A stretch of 64,000 nucleotides of DNA from Pseudomonas sp. WS 5079 (GCF_012985465.1 NZ_JAAQWN010000002.1:620001-684000), one strand, 5' to 3'. Numbered from the stretch's first letter, positions 42,068-50,922 are shown. Notes: generated from the sequence alone by a model not told the origin. Made by a program: numbers and translations.

Positions 42068-43269
42068 TCAGCCCACTCCTGCATCATCACCCGCCGTTGC
42101 TCCACGTATTCGGCATGGTTGTAAGACCTGCGCACCTGGCTCCCGCTGGCGTGCGATAGCTGTGCCTCGATCCAATCCGCGTTGTATCCCATCTCATTTA
42201 AGGCTGTTGAAATCGTCGCGCGTATCCCGTGCCCGGTGAGCCTCCCCTCGTACCCCATGCGTTTCAGTGCTGAGTTGACCGTGTTGTTGCTGATCGGCTG
42301 CCGTGGGTCATTGCGACCCGCGATCAGCAGGCGGTAGCCACCGGTCAACTGGTGCACCTTGCGCATTTCCTCCACCGCCTGTCGCGACAGCGGCACCAGA
42401 TAGGGCGGTACTTCATCCTCCTTTGATTGTCTCCTAACCCTTTTCTTCAGCTGCTTTACCGCGTCGGGCGGGATCGACCACAGTCCGGCATCCAGATCGA
42501 CCTGTTCAATCGTTGCGTTACGCAGCTCCGTGGTACGCACGCCGGTAAGGAACAGGATGCGGATTGCGCACTTGACGTAGGCGGCTGCCGTGGATTCCTC
42601 CAGCGAGCAGAAAAAATCTTTCAGTTCGCCAAGTACCAGCATCGGGTTATGCCGCACGGGCGGCTCTTGCTGGGCCACGATGTCCAGGTCTGAGGCCGGG
42701 TTGATGTCCAGATATCCGGACACCATGCCGTAGCGGAAAATCTCGTTCAGCCAGGAACGGCACTTGCGCGCCGAGTTGAGCGCCCCGCGCTTCTCGATGC
42801 GGCGCAGCGCGGCCAGTACATCGGAGCGCTTCACGTCGGCTATCGGGATCTTGCCCAGGACCGGGATCAAATCCTTGTCCAGGTAGAACCGGGCCTGAGC
42901 CGAACCGCCACTGGTGGACACAACCATGCGCGGCGCCTTGAAGGCGTGCCACTCATTGGCCACAGCCTCAAACGTGTTCATGGCCAGTGCGCTGGCTTGG
43001 TGCTTTTCCTCGCGGCGCTTGGCTCGCGGATCAATCCCTTTGGCCACAAGCCCCCTGGCCTGGTCGCGCAGCTCGCGGGCGTCCTTGAGGGATATCTCCG
43101 GATAGGTGCCCAGCGACATGCGCGGCTGCTTGCCCAGCCATGAGAACCGGAAGTGCCACGACTTGGTGCCATTGGTGGCGACGAACAGGGATAGGCCGCT
43201 GCCGTCCGTGAGGGTGAAGTCTTTGGCAGTCGCCCTGGCCTGGCGTACAGCGGTGTCGGTGAGGGGCAT
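42037..43269 (-). CDS. Tyrosine integrase, P4-type
   Basis: This 410-residue recombinase has a DUF4102-type N-terminal arm-binding domain (MPLTDTAVRQARATAKDFTL; HFRFSWLGKQPRMSLGTYP), a core-binding domain and a catalytic domain. The catalytic domain has Arg near 244 (LTGVRTTELR), His-x-x-Arg near 345-348 (GHGIRATIST), His near 371 (LSHASG) and the nucleophile Tyr near 380 (SYNHAEY). It lies next to attR and drives integration into tRNA-Thr. Confidence 0.95.
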   Translation of the reverse strand: MPLTDTAVRQARATAKDFTLTDGSGLSLFVATNGTKSWHFRFSWLGKQPRMSLGTYPEISLKDARELRDQARGLVAKGIDPRAKRREEKHQASALAMNTFEAVANEWHAFKAPRMVVSTSGGSAQARFYLDKDLIPVLGKIPIADVKRSDVLAALRRIEKRGALNSARKCRSWLNEIFRYGMVSGYLDINPASDLDIVAQQEPPVRHNPMLVLGELKDFFCSLEESTAAAYVKCAIRILFLTGVRTTELRNATIEQVDLDAGLWSIPPDAVKQLKKRVRRQSKEDEVPPYLVPLSRQAVEEMRKVHQLTGGYRLLIAGRNDPRQPISNNTVNSALKRMGYEGRLTGHGIRATISTALNEMGYNADWIEAQLSHASGSQVRRSYNHAEYVEQRRVMMQEWADYLDSVAAGA

Positions 43270-43363
43270 TTAGTACATCGCCTGAGCAATCGAATTTGCA
43301 TGTGCTGCGCAATGTACTAAAAAAACTGAGAAGGTGTAATAACTAGTGAGAAGTAGCGAGAAC

Positions 43364-43392
43364 AAAAAAGCCGCACAGGCTGGCGGCTTTAT
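43364..43392 (-). terminator. Terminator in the phage attachment region
   Basis: AAAGCCGC (43367-43374) pairs with GCGGCTTT (43383-43390), and the minus strand continues TTTTTTG. It lies 45 bases downstream of tRNA-Thr, on the phage side of attR, and so ends the tRNA transcript before the integrase gene. Confidence 0.75.
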
Positions 43393-43436
43393 TGGCTTTA
43401 TGAGAAGGCTTGAGCAGGCATGAGAAGTTACCAATA

Positions 43437-43450
43437 TGCCCGAGACAGGA
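43437..43450. other. attR core within tRNA-Thr
   Basis: TGCCCGAGACAGGA is identical to the attL core at 6921-6934. It covers the acceptor and T-arm end of the tRNA gene, so integration keeps the tRNA intact. Confidence 0.9.
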
Positions 43451-43509
43451 GTCGAACCTGCGACCTTCGCGTTACGAGTGCGCTGCTCTACCAACTGAGC
43501 TACACGGGC
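43437..43509 (-). tRNA. tRNA-Thr(CGT)
   Basis: This 73-base cloverleaf lacks an encoded CCA. The anticodon loop CTCGTAA gives CGT (reads ACG). The D-arm AGCTCAGTTGGTAGAGC and T-arm GGTTCGACTCC are standard. An A-C pair at 31/39 and a U-U pair at 6/67 are unusual. In P. aeruginosa a tRNA-Thr occupies the same place beside pilA. It is the integration site of the prophage. Confidence 0.93.
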
Positions 43510-43548
43510 GGTGGGCTAAAGCTAGCACTGCATTGGGCGCCCGGCAAC

Positions 43549-44955
43549 TTACCGAATGTGCGGCGCAATGACTCCCTGGACCCAGAACCGTGGCTGCAGA
43601 TGGCTTTTGGCAACGTCAATGTAGTGTTGGCTGCGCTCAGTGGCACCAGGCAAGTCGCGATACACGACAAATACCAGCCACACCACCGCGAGCACTGCCG
43701 ACGCTTGCCAGGCCCGGTACAACAGCGGCATCGGCGCGACAACCGGCGTGCGCCACGGATGCAAGGCCATCAGCCAACCCACCACCAGCGCCAACCAGAG
43801 TTGCGAATAGGGCATCACAATCACCCCATCGACCATGGCCTGCACCGTCGCGCCCAGCAGCGCGGCAAATAGGCACAGGCGCAGCAGGTCTTGCGCGGAC
43901 CCTGCCGCCCCTTGCCGATGAATGACCACCAACGTGGCCCAGCCGCCGCGCAACGCCAGCAGCGCCACACACAAGGCCGATGGCACGCCCCACTCACTGG
44001 CCCATTGCAGGATCGCCTGGTGCGGGTGGGCGGCAATCGGGTTAGGGATATCGGCAAAGTGCATCGGCCCGAAACCCAGCCACGGCCGTTCGCGGATCAT
44101 GTCCCAGGCTTGCCACCAGATCACTTCACGGCCCGAAAGGCTGGTGGTGAGCCGGTCATTGGAAAGACTGGCAATTTCCAGCCCCAGGTAACGCGCCAGG
44201 ACCGTGAACAACAACCAGTACAAAAACAGCCCGCCACACAGTGCAGCCAACTGCCAGGTCAACCAGCGGCGCCCCGCAGCCCCCAGGAAAGCCACGACGA
44301 TTGCAGCCACGCCGATGCCCAGCCAGGTGCCACGGGTGCCGCCACTGATTGCAATCAACCACCAGGCACACAACAGGGCAAATACCAGCCCACGCGCCAA
44401 CCGCGAGGTGCTCGCGAGCAACAGCGGCAATGCCAGCAAAGGCAAGGTAAATGTCTGGAACTGGCCGTAGAAGCGCTTGTTGGAGAACCCGGAAAGCAGG
44501 AGGTCAGTGTCCAGTGTCGGTGCGCCACTGGTAAACGCCAGCACGCCCGCGTACCCGTATTGCACAACCTTGATCAGGCACAGCAGCAACACAAACAGGA
44601 TCAGCACCTGATCCAGGGTTGGATCGCCATTGCGCCGCAACCGGGCAAAAGCTGCGGCAATCACCCCGCAGGTGATCATCAGCGCCCACTCGGTCAGCGC
44701 CCAGAGTGGCTGGTGGGCCAACGACGAAGAGATCAGGCCCAGGCCGAATACCAGCGCCAGGCCGATAGCGGTGGGCTTGTCGACCAGGCGCATGGCGGGA
44801 GTCACCAGGCAATAGAGCAACGCACAGACACCCACGCCGACCTGCATGACACGCTGCCAGTCATGGCCACTGAAGGACAGGGTAATACCCAGTAGCAAAA
44901 GGCTCAGCGCCAGCACCAGGAACACGCTTCCTCGCTGTTGCACGGATAACGTCAT
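43549..44955 (-). CDS. O-antigen-ligase/Wzy family membrane protein (PilO/TfpO-like position)
   Basis: This 468-residue protein has about 10-12 membrane helices and a large periplasmic loop containing HPHQAILQWASEWG, the Wzy_C/WaaL-type motif. In P. aeruginosa group I strains a protein of this family (PilO/TfpO), encoded directly downstream of pilA, glycosylates pilin. The same position here suggests that role. A general O-antigen ligase is the alternative. AAAGG lies 6 bases before ATG 44955. Confidence 0.82.
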   Translation of the reverse strand: MTLSVQQRGSVFLVLALSLLLLGITLSFSGHDWQRVMQVGVGVCALLYCLVTPAMRLVDKPTAIGLALVFGLGLISSSLAHQPLWALTEWALMITCGVIAAAFARLRRNGDPTLDQVLILFVLLLCLIKVVQYGYAGVLAFTSGAPTLDTDLLLSGFSNKRFYGQFQTFTLPLLALPLLLASTSRLARGLVFALLCAWWLIAISGGTRGTWLGIGVAAIVVAFLGAAGRRWLTWQLAALCGGLFLYWLLFTVLARYLGLEIASLSNDRLTTSLSGREVIWWQAWDMIRERPWLGFGPMHFADIPNPIAAHPHQAILQWASEWGVPSALCVALLALRGGWATLVVIHRQGAAGSAQDLLRLCLFAALLGATVQAMVDGVIVMPYSQLWLALVVGWLMALHPWRTPVVAPMPLLYRAWQASAVLAVVWLVFVVYRDLPGATERSQHYIDVAKSHLQPRFWVQGVIAPHIR

Positions 44956-44971
44956 GGGCAACCTTTACTTG

Positions 44972-44993
44972 GGAGCCCGTCACGCCGGGCTCC
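44972..44993 (-). terminator. Hairpin between pilA and the ligase-like gene
   Basis: GGAGCCCG (44972-44979) pairs with CGGGCTCC (44986-44993). There is no T run, so it is more likely a processing or partial-termination site that favours pilA over the downstream gene. Confidence 0.4.
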
Positions 44994-45018
44994 TATCACT
45001 GATTAAGGCAGCCCGGCC

Positions 45019-45429
45019 TCAGTTGCCAGCCGCACACCCCTTTGCAACGTACTGCTCGTCAGCGCTGGTGGTGCACTTCCAACCCTCACTGGCACTGCGC
45101 GCCAGGGTAATGAGCTTGCCCTGGATCGGCGCAGGCGCATCAAGGATTTCGCAGGCAATCGAGCCCGTCCCCGCAGCCACATCACCCACCACGCTGATCA
45201 CGCAGTTGGCGGTCGGGCTGGTGCCACCGATCAGCGCCAGCGTGGGCACCGTGCCTTGGTTGAAGGTGTCTTCGAAGCCCGCCTTCAACGCCGAGATTTC
45301 CGCCAGCCCAGCCGTGAACTTGGCCTTGGCCTGGTACTTGGTGTACATGGGCAGGCCAATGGTGGCCAAGATGCCGATGATCGCCACGACGATCAACAAC
45401 TCGATCAAAGTAAAGCCGTTCTGACGCAT
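45019..45429 (-). CDS. pilA: Major type IVa pilin
   Basis: This 136-residue prepilin has the cleavage site [15 protein letters not shown] with Glu at mature position 5, a hydrophobic assembly helix, and two C-terminal cysteines able to form the D-loop (WKCTTS and AKGCAAGN). Another pair (ANCVISV and SIACEIL) lies in the middle. The prepilin peptidase PilD is encoded 1.4 kb away. A longer frame to 45633 lacks any pilin features. Confidence 0.94.
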   Translation of the reverse strand: MRQNGFTLIELLIVVAIIGILATIGLPMYTKYQAKAKFTAGLAEISALKAGFEDTFNQGTVPTLALIGGTSPTANCVISVVGDVAAGTGSIACEILDAPAPIQGKLITLARSASEGWKCTTSADEQYVAKGCAAGN

Positions 45430-45464
45430 CACACTCACTCTCCAGAATAAAACCCCATCGCAAG

Positions 45465-45479
45465 GCACGTCCTGCGCCC
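45465..45479 (-). promoter_or_regulatory. Possible sigma-54 promoter of pilA
   Basis: The minus strand reads GGGCGCAGGACGTGC, a GG-N10-GC match to the -24/-12 pattern, about 36 bases before the pilA start. The match is weak. The activator PilR is not encoded in its usual place in this window. Confidence 0.3.
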
Positions 45480-45632
45480 TGCCCTCAACAACCGCGCCAG
45501 TGTACTCATCCGCGCCGGGCAAGGCCCTCACAAGACGCACAATCTGACATTTTCCCCTTGTCCAATAGCCTGACGGACACAGAGGCCTGACTAAGCTGTA
45601 GATCGTCACCTGCCGATGAGCTGTCGCCGCCA

Positions 45633-46853
45633 ATGAATGATGTCACCGCGAACCCCGCCACCACCTACGCCTGGGAAGGCACGTTGCGCAATGGCCGCAA
45701 GGTCTCTGGCGAAACCCGTGGTCATAGCCCCGCCGTGATCAAGGCCCAATTACGCCGGCAAGGTATCAACCCGCTTCGGGTACAGATGCGCTCCAGCCTC
45801 CTTTCGGGCCTGGGCAACCCCATCACCCCGGCCGATATTGCGCTGTTCACTCGCCAACTGGCCACTCTGCTGAGGGCGGGAATCCCCCTGCTGCAAGCCT
45901 TCGACATGATTGGCGAAGGCTTTGACAGCCGCGCCATGCGCACGATGGTCCAGGGATTGAAGCAGGAGATTGCCGCAGGCAACAGCCTGACCGGCGCATT
46001 ATTGAAACAGCCGCAGTGTTTCACCCCACTGTATTGCAGCCTGATCGCGGCCGGCGAACAGGCTGGCACCCTGGAAACCCTTCTGGAACGAGTAGCCACC
46101 CACCTGGAAAAGAGCCAACGCCTCAAGGCCCGGATCAGGAAGGCCATGACCTATCCACTGGTGGTCCTGCTCGTGGCGGCGCTGGTCAGCAGCATCTTGC
46201 TGATCCACGTCGTACCCCAATTCGAAAGCCTGTTCGCCGGCATCGACACACCGCTGCCGCGCTTTACCCAACTGGTTATCCTGCTGTCCGAATTCATGCA
46301 GAGCGCATGGTGGATGCTGTTGCTGGCCGTGGCCGCGACTGCCTGGGGGATACGCCGTGGCTACCGTCGACACAACGGCTTGCGCCTGTGGCTGGACACT
46401 GGTTTGTTGAAACTGCCATTGGCAGGCACACTGCTGAAAAAAACCGCTGTCGCCCGTTACGCTCGCACACTCGCCACTACCTTCGCCGCCGGCGTGCCGC
46501 TGGCACAGGCGTTGGATTCAGTGGCCGCAGCCACCGGCAACGAGCGGTTCACCCAGGCAATCACGCGCATGCGCCAGGACGTGGCAATAGGAATGCAATT
46601 GAATCAATCCATGAGCGCCAGCGGCCTGTTCCCTGGCATGGCGATCCAGATGACAGCCATCGGCGAAGAGTCGGGCACGCTGGACAGCATGCTGGAGAAG
46701 GTCGCCGAGCATTATGAAACGGACGTCGACAACCTGGTGGACAACCTGACCAGCCTGATGGAGCCGCTGATCATGGTGGTGCTCGGCAGCATTGTCGGGG
46801 CGCTGGTGATCGCCATGTACCTACCGATCTTCCAGCTTGGCACGGCGTTTTGA
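45633..46853 (+). CDS. pilC: Type IV pilus inner-membrane platform protein
   Basis: This 406-residue protein has two T2SSF domains and three membrane helices (near 170-195, 220-245 and 375-400). Typical segments are FTRQLATLLRAGIPLLQAFD and MIGEGF in the first domain, TTFAAGVPLAQALDSVA in the second, and the LMEPLIMVVLGSIVGALVIA C-terminus. It is divergent from pilA with only 203 bases between them, so there is no pilB gene here. Confidence 0.95.
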   Translation: MNDVTANPATTYAWEGTLRNGRKVSGETRGHSPAVIKAQLRRQGINPLRVQMRSSLLSGLGNPITPADIALFTRQLATLLRAGIPLLQAFDMIGEGFDSRAMRTMVQGLKQEIAAGNSLTGALLKQPQCFTPLYCSLIAAGEQAGTLETLLERVATHLEKSQRLKARIRKAMTYPLVVLLVAALVSSILLIHVVPQFESLFAGIDTPLPRFTQLVILLSEFMQSAWWMLLLAVAATAWGIRRGYRRHNGLRLWLDTGLLKLPLAGTLLKKTAVARYARTLATTFAAGVPLAQALDSVAAATGNERFTQAITRMRQDVAIGMQLNQSMSASGLFPGMAIQMTAIGEESGTLDSMLEKVAEHYETDVDNLVDNLTSLMEPLIMVVLGSIVGALVIAMYLPIFQLGTAF

Positions 46854-46855
46854 AC

Positions 46856-47728
46856 ATGACCCTGGAACAACTCCTGATCCTCCACCCCTGGCTGTTCGTC
46901 TGGGCCGCACTGGTACTGGGACTGATCATTGGCAGCTTCCTCAACTTGCTGGTCTGGCGCCTGCCGAAAATGCTCGAGCGGGACTGGCGCGCCCAGGCCC
47001 ATGAAATACTCGGCCTGCCCCCGGAGCCCAGCGGCCCGACCTATAACCTGCTGCACCCCAACTCCTGCTGCCCGCACTGCTCACAGCCGATTCGCCCGTG
47101 GCAAAACATCCCGGTGCTCAGCTACTTGCTGCTGCGGGGGCGCTGCGCGCAGTGCCACGCCTCCATCAGCCCACGCTACCCGCTGACCGAACTGGCCTGC
47201 GGGCTGCTCTCGGCATTTATTGCCTGGCACTACGGCTTCGGCTGGCCGGCCGCTGGAGTGCTGTTCTTGAGTTGGGGCCTGCTGGCTATGAGCCTGATCG
47301 ACGCCGATCACCAACTGCTGCCGGATGTGCTGGTGCTGCCACTGCTGTGGCTGGGGTTGATCCTCAATTATTTCGAGTTGTACGTGACCCTGCCCGATGC
47401 CCTGTTGGGCGCGGTTGCCGGTTACTTGAGCCTGTGGTCGGTGTTCTGGCTGTTCAAGCTGTGCACTGGCAAGGACGGCATGGGCTATGGCGACTTCAAA
47501 CTACTGGCCCTGCTCGGCGCCTGGGGTGGCTGGCAGATCCTGCCGCTGACGCTGCTGCTGGCATCGCTGGTGGGCGCGATAGCAGGGGTGATTCTGTTGC
47601 GCATGCGTAACGCGCAGACATCGGTGCCACTGCCGTTTGGTCCCTATCTGGCGATTGCCGGCTGGATTGCATTGCTCTGGGGTGGTCAAATAACCGACTT
47701 CTATTTGCAGTCTGTCGGTTTCAGATGA
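46856..47728 (+). CDS. pilD: Prepilin peptidase/N-methyltransferase
   Basis: This 290-residue polytopic aspartate protease cleaves and N-methylates type IV prepilins and type II secretion pseudopilins. Two CxxC pairs (72/75 and 97/100) lie in the cytosolic loop. The catalytic aspartates are Asp149 ([12 protein letters not shown]) and Asp213 ([10 protein letters not shown]). ATG 46856 gives the family length. It is next to pilC and overlaps coaE by four bases. Confidence 0.96.
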   Translation: MTLEQLLILHPWLFVWAALVLGLIIGSFLNLLVWRLPKMLERDWRAQAHEILGLPPEPSGPTYNLLHPNSCCPHCSQPIRPWQNIPVLSYLLLRGRCAQCHASISPRYPLTELACGLLSAFIAWHYGFGWPAAGVLFLSWGLLAMSLIDADHQLLPDVLVLPLLWLGLILNYFELYVTLPDALLGAVAGYLSLWSVFWLFKLCTGKDGMGYGDFKLLALLGAWGGWQILPLTLLLASLVGAIAGVILLRMRNAQTSVPLPFGPYLAIAGWIALLWGGQITDFYLQSVGFR

Positions 47729-48348
47729 CCACTTCTGTCGCAACACCCTGGATTCTTGGCTTGACGGGCGGCATCGGCAGCGGCAAAAGCGCTGCCGCCC
47801 AGCACTTTATCGACCTTGGCGTAGACCTTATCGACGCCGACCATGCCTCGCGCTGGGTGGTGGAGCCCGGTCGGCCGGCGTTGGCAAAGATTGCCGAGCA
47901 CTTTGGCAGCGCAATCCTGCTGCCCGATGGCCAGTTGGATCGCGCTGCCTTGCGCAAGCGTATTTTCGAGACGCCGCAAGAACGCCTGTGGCTTGAGGCC
48001 CTGCTGCACCCACTGATTGCCGACGAGATCCGCAGCCATCTGGCCCGCGCCCGCTCGCCCTATGCGATCCTGGTGTCGCCGTTGTTGATCGAGTCGGGCC
48101 AGCACACCATGACCCAGCGCATCCTGGTGATCGATGTGCCGCAATCAACACAGATTCAGCGTACCCTGCTGCGCGATGGCATCAGCGAAGGACAGGTGCA
48201 GGCAATTCTCAAGGCCCAGGCCTCACGGGAAGATCGCCTGCGCCATGCCGACGATGTACTGGTCAATGACCAGGACCTGGCCTGGCTACAGGCCGAGGTC
48301 GAGCGACTGCACCACTTTTACCTTACTTTGCGTGGAGGCCGAACATGA
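47725..48348 (+). CDS. coaE: Dephospho-CoA kinase
   Basis: This 207-residue P-loop kinase performs the last step of coenzyme A synthesis. The Walker A is [11 protein letters not shown] (12-22). [17 protein letters not shown] and the lid segment [14 protein letters not shown] follow. Its start overlaps the pilD stop and its stop overlaps the yacG start. Confidence 0.96.
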   Translation: MTTSVATPWILGLTGGIGSGKSAAAQHFIDLGVDLIDADHASRWVVEPGRPALAKIAEHFGSAILLPDGQLDRAALRKRIFETPQERLWLEALLHPLIADEIRSHLARARSPYAILVSPLLIESGQHTMTQRILVIDVPQSTQIQRTLLRDGISEGQVQAILKAQASREDRLRHADDVLVNDQDLAWLQAEVERLHHFYLTLRGGRT

Positions 48349-48548
48349 GCCAACCCTTGACCGTCGAATGCCCAACCTGCGGCGCCCCCGTGGAATGGAA
48401 AGCGACCAACCTCAACCGGCCATTCTGCTCGGATCGCTGCAAACTGATCGACCTGGGTGCCTGGGCCTCAGAGGAACACAAGATTCCGGTCAGCCCGGAC
48501 GCCGAAGACGAACTGTTCTCCGAAGACCTGCCACCGCGCGCCCACTAA
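48345..48548 (+). CDS. yacG: DNA gyrase inhibitor YacG
   Basis: This 67-residue zinc-ribbon protein has [10 protein letters not shown] and [15 protein letters not shown] providing the four cysteines. It binds GyrB and lowers gyrase activity in E. coli. It forms the pilC-pilD-coaE-yacG unit with overlapping ends. Confidence 0.94.
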   Translation: MSQPLTVECPTCGAPVEWKATNLNRPFCSDRCKLIDLGAWASEEHKIPVSPDAEDELFSEDLPPRAH

Positions 48549-48760
48549 GGCCGCATAAAGCCGTAGTCCTGTTGGTCGTCGAGGTTTTCCGCTAAAAACT
48601 GCAACTCGTCGGCCAGGTCTTCGGCACTACGCACGCCCTTGCTCTGCTGCACCACTGCACTGAGCAAGGCGCGCAGGCTCAAGCCCGGGTCAAAACCGAT
48701 TTCCTGTGCCGCATCCTGGCTTCTGCGCAACTCCTGCCGTGCCCACTCGTACACACTCAT
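48545..48760 (-). CDS. Conserved small protein of unknown function
   Basis: This 71-residue, acidic helical protein ([20 protein letters not shown]; end [15 protein letters not shown]) has CAGGAGCACG before the ATG. It converges with yacG with a four-base overlap. A homologue of unknown role occurs here in other pseudomonads, from memory. Confidence 0.7.
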   Translation of the reverse strand: MSVYEWARQELRRSQDAAQEIGFDPGLSLRALLSAVVQQSKGVRSAEDLADELQFLAENLDDQQDYGFMRP

Positions 48761-48823
48761 GATCGTGCTCCTGGAAGTTTCGCAGAGCATGCGACCACTT
48801 TTGCGTCACGCCTTTGATTTGGA

Positions 48824-49513
48824 TCAAGGGCGTGAATTGTCATCTTTCCAGGGCGCCGAGAGGTAGCGCGTGCGGTTGAAAGTCTCAAGCCATTCCGGGC
48901 AAAACACCACCAGCGCACTGATCACCATGCCGTTGATAAACGCTTCGGGAAAGATGATCAGCCACAGGTAACCGATGAAGTCCTCGATCCACTCGGGCAT
49001 GGCAAAGCGCCCGTCCAGCCACAGCAGGCCCAGGCCGGCCAACAGACACAGCAACGCCGACAATGCGGCGGCAAAAAAGCCGGAACAGAAGATATACACG
49101 AAGGGATTGCGCGGCTGCGCCCGTTCCACCAGCAACGCGCACGTCTCAGTCACCAATACAGGCAAGAAGACCAGCAGCGCGCCGTTGACCCCGACTGCCG
49201 CCAAGTCCTGGCGCCCGAGCACCACTAGGCCCAGTTGCGCCGCGAGCCCGCCGACGATTGCCAATGGCCAGTCGAGCAGCAGGGTCACGGCGGTCATGCC
49301 GATAAAGTGGTAGGACACCCCGGTGTCGAAGTCCCGGCGCACCAACCACAGCATGAACAGCGCGAACACCGTGCCAAATAACAGGTGCTGACGCCGCCGG
49401 TCGGCAAACAGTTCGACCCAGGACGAGCGCAGGATCGCCCATACAATCACCGGCGCATACAGCAGCCAGCCCAGCCACAGGGTGTGCGGTGCCAGCACGG
49501 CGGCGCTGATCAC
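48824..49513 (-). CDS. ECF-type transporter permease (CbiM-like)
   Basis: This 229-residue protein has about six or seven membrane helices. CbiM-like features include YHFIGMTAVTLLLDWPLAIV and the late FPEAFINGMVISALVVFCPE. CbiM/NikM-type proteins take up cobalt or nickel as part of energy-coupling-factor systems, but no ATPase gene is adjacent. The substrate is not known. It overlaps the 49510-49977 gene (ATGA), so the two are co-transcribed. Confidence 0.75.
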   Translation of the reverse strand: MISAAVLAPHTLWLGWLLYAPVIVWAILRSSWVELFADRRRQHLLFGTVFALFMLWLVRRDFDTGVSYHFIGMTAVTLLLDWPLAIVGGLAAQLGLVVLGRQDLAAVGVNGALLVFLPVLVTETCALLVERAQPRNPFVYIFCSGFFAAALSALLCLLAGLGLLWLDGRFAMPEWIEDFIGYLWLIIFPEAFINGMVISALVVFCPEWLETFNRTRYLSAPWKDDNSRP

Positions 49514-49977
49514 GGCTGCACCTGCTCCAGGGCCTGGCGCAGTTCGGCGGCAGAGGCGTACTCATGGCGCGCCACCAGCTTGCCGTCTTCCAGTTGCAGC
49601 CACAGCACTTTATCCACAGGCGCCGAATAACGCGGAGCAATCCGCGCATCACGGTCAAGCATCACCCGGTAGTTGTAGGCCCGCATCGCAGGGACCGCGA
49701 AGAGCTTGGCGATCAGCCTCGGCATGCGCTGGATATCGGCGACAAACACCCCATGGCGCGCCTCCAGATACCCCTTGGGCTGGCCCTGCAATGCCGTATC
49801 CATCAGTTTGGCCGCGTCCATGCTGCGCGCCACCAGCAGGACCTGCGCCTGGCTATCCAGGGTGTAGGCCTGGTCGAATTGGTCGAGCAGGGTCCACGGC
49901 GCCAACCGCTCCCCGAGTTCAACCGCCTGGGCCCACAGGGGCAGAAAGCTCAGAAATACCGCAAGCAAAAACCTCAC
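49510..49977 (-). CDS. Secreted protein of unknown function upstream of the permease
   Basis: This 155-residue protein starts at GTG 49977, with AAGGAG six bases upstream. It has a signal peptide MRFLLAVFLSFLPLWAQA. The mature part resembles a thioredoxin-like alpha/beta fold (APWTLLDQFDQAYTLDSQ; VLLVARSMDAAKLMDTAL) without a CxxC. It could be a periplasmic partner of the permease. An ATG at 50004 would spoil the signal peptide and is rejected. Confidence 0.7.
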   Translation of the reverse strand: MRFLLAVFLSFLPLWAQAVELGERLAPWTLLDQFDQAYTLDSQAQVLLVARSMDAAKLMDTALQGQPKGYLEARHGVFVADIQRMPRLIAKLFAVPAMRAYNYRVMLDRDARIAPRYSAPVDKVLWLQLEDGKLVARHEYASAAELRQALEQVQP

Positions 49978-50079
49978 CGCAAACTCCTTGTGCAAAACCG
50001 TCAACCGAACCGCCAGTCTACACCGAGCCTTTTCACACGGGACTTCCTGCGGTCATCATTTGAACGCTAAGCTGGAACC

Positions 50080-50709
50080 ATGGATGACTCAGATTATTTG
50101 CGCCTGCTCACCATAGCGGCCGAACAAGCCAACGCGTTCCTGTCCAATGCCCGCAAATGGGAGCGTGAGCGTTGGGTCTGCCAGCGCCTGCTGCAAGGCC
50201 TGAATGTGCCCTACCGCGCCGAAGAGTTTCATGCCGCGGGCCAAGAACCGCCCGATGTGCTGTTTCGCGATGCCAGTTTCGAGGTGTTTTTTGTCCTCGA
50301 CGAAGGCCGCCGCCTGAATGACGAATGGCGCGACGAACTGCTGCGCCGGCGCAGTGCCTTTTCCCTGAGCCAATTGGTGCGGCGCGAGGCCAAGCCCAGG
50401 CGCATTCCCGCCCATGAATTCCTCCTGCGCCTGGCGCCGACCCTGCGCAAGAAAGCCCATAACTACAAAGAGCGCGGCATGGACCTGGGCGAGCTGGATA
50501 TCATCGCCTTCGCCAGCCTCAAGCGCGAAGTGCTGGACCTCAACAGCCATTTCCCGCCGCCCACCGAGTACCTGCGCCAGGGCTGGCGCTCGCTGTCATT
50601 GGTCGGTCCGACCTTTGCGCGGGTGCTGTTCGCCCATCCGGACGCGCCGGATTTCTTGCGCAACAACCTGGGGCGCAGCATAGTGTTCGATGTGGGTATC
50701 AGCCTGTAA
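50080..50709 (+). CDS. DUF1780 family protein
   Basis: This 209-residue soluble protein (MDDSDYLRLLTIAAEQANAF; FVLDEGRRLNDEWRDELLRR) matches the DUF1780 family typical of Pseudomonas at this locus. The fold is reported as PD-(D/E)XK-like in some annotations; I cannot confirm that here. Function is unknown. Confidence 0.8.
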   Translation: MDDSDYLRLLTIAAEQANAFLSNARKWERERWVCQRLLQGLNVPYRAEEFHAAGQEPPDVLFRDASFEVFFVLDEGRRLNDEWRDELLRRRSAFSLSQLVRREAKPRRIPAHEFLLRLAPTLRKKAHNYKERGMDLGELDIIAFASLKREVLDLNSHFPPPTEYLRQGWRSLSLVGPTFARVLFAHPDAPDFLRNNLGRSIVFDVGISL

Positions 50710-50748
50710 CGTGGTGCCCTTCTGCAACGTCTACCTGACGAGGCCTTT

Positions 50749-50922
50749 ATGACCAGCCGCCTGAACCCTGACGACCAACAACATGTCGAAGAGTACCTGC
50801 AACTGTCCCAGCACCAGGTTGAGCGCAAGCCTTTCCGGCCGTGGCTGCTCCTTGGGGTGGTACTGGTTGTGGTGATTGGCCTGGGCATTCTGAGCCGTCT
50901 TTTGAGTTACCTGACGCTATGA
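50749..50922 (+). CDS. DUF3094-like small membrane protein
   Basis: This 57-residue protein (MTSRLNPDDQQHVEEYLQLS) has a hydrophilic helix followed by one membrane span (PWLLLGVVLVVVIGLGIL). It is positioned between the DUF1780 gene and ndh as in other pseudomonads. The start has GAGGCCTTT upstream. Function is unknown. Confidence 0.75.
   Translation: MTSRLNPDDQQHVEEYLQLSQHQVERKPFRPWLLLGVVLVVVIGLGILSRLLSYLTL

Larger units (their letters stand above)
6921..43450. mobile_element. Complete-looking lambdoid-control, podovirus-type prophage in tRNA-Thr
   Basis: The element is about 36.5 kb between identical 14-bp att cores at 6921-6934 and 43437-43450. It contains integrase, AlpA-like factor, repressor/cro switch, replication, recombination, lysis, head, tail, ejection and packaging genes, with no broken reading frame noticed. 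Structural genes run leftward and early recombination genes run rightward. Virion genes are T7/epsilon15-like, which implies short-tailed particles. The sequence suggests it could be inducible, since the repressor has a LexA-type serine/lysine pair, but this is inference. Confidence 0.93.

Noticed and set aside
6921..43450. CRISPR array or cas genes in the prophage
   Set aside because: No regularly spaced direct repeats and no Cas-like product noticed; the five hairpins are kilobases apart.
46016..46717. Plus-strand frame of 233 codons inside pilC
   Set aside because: Alternative frame of the well-supported pilC gene on the same strand.
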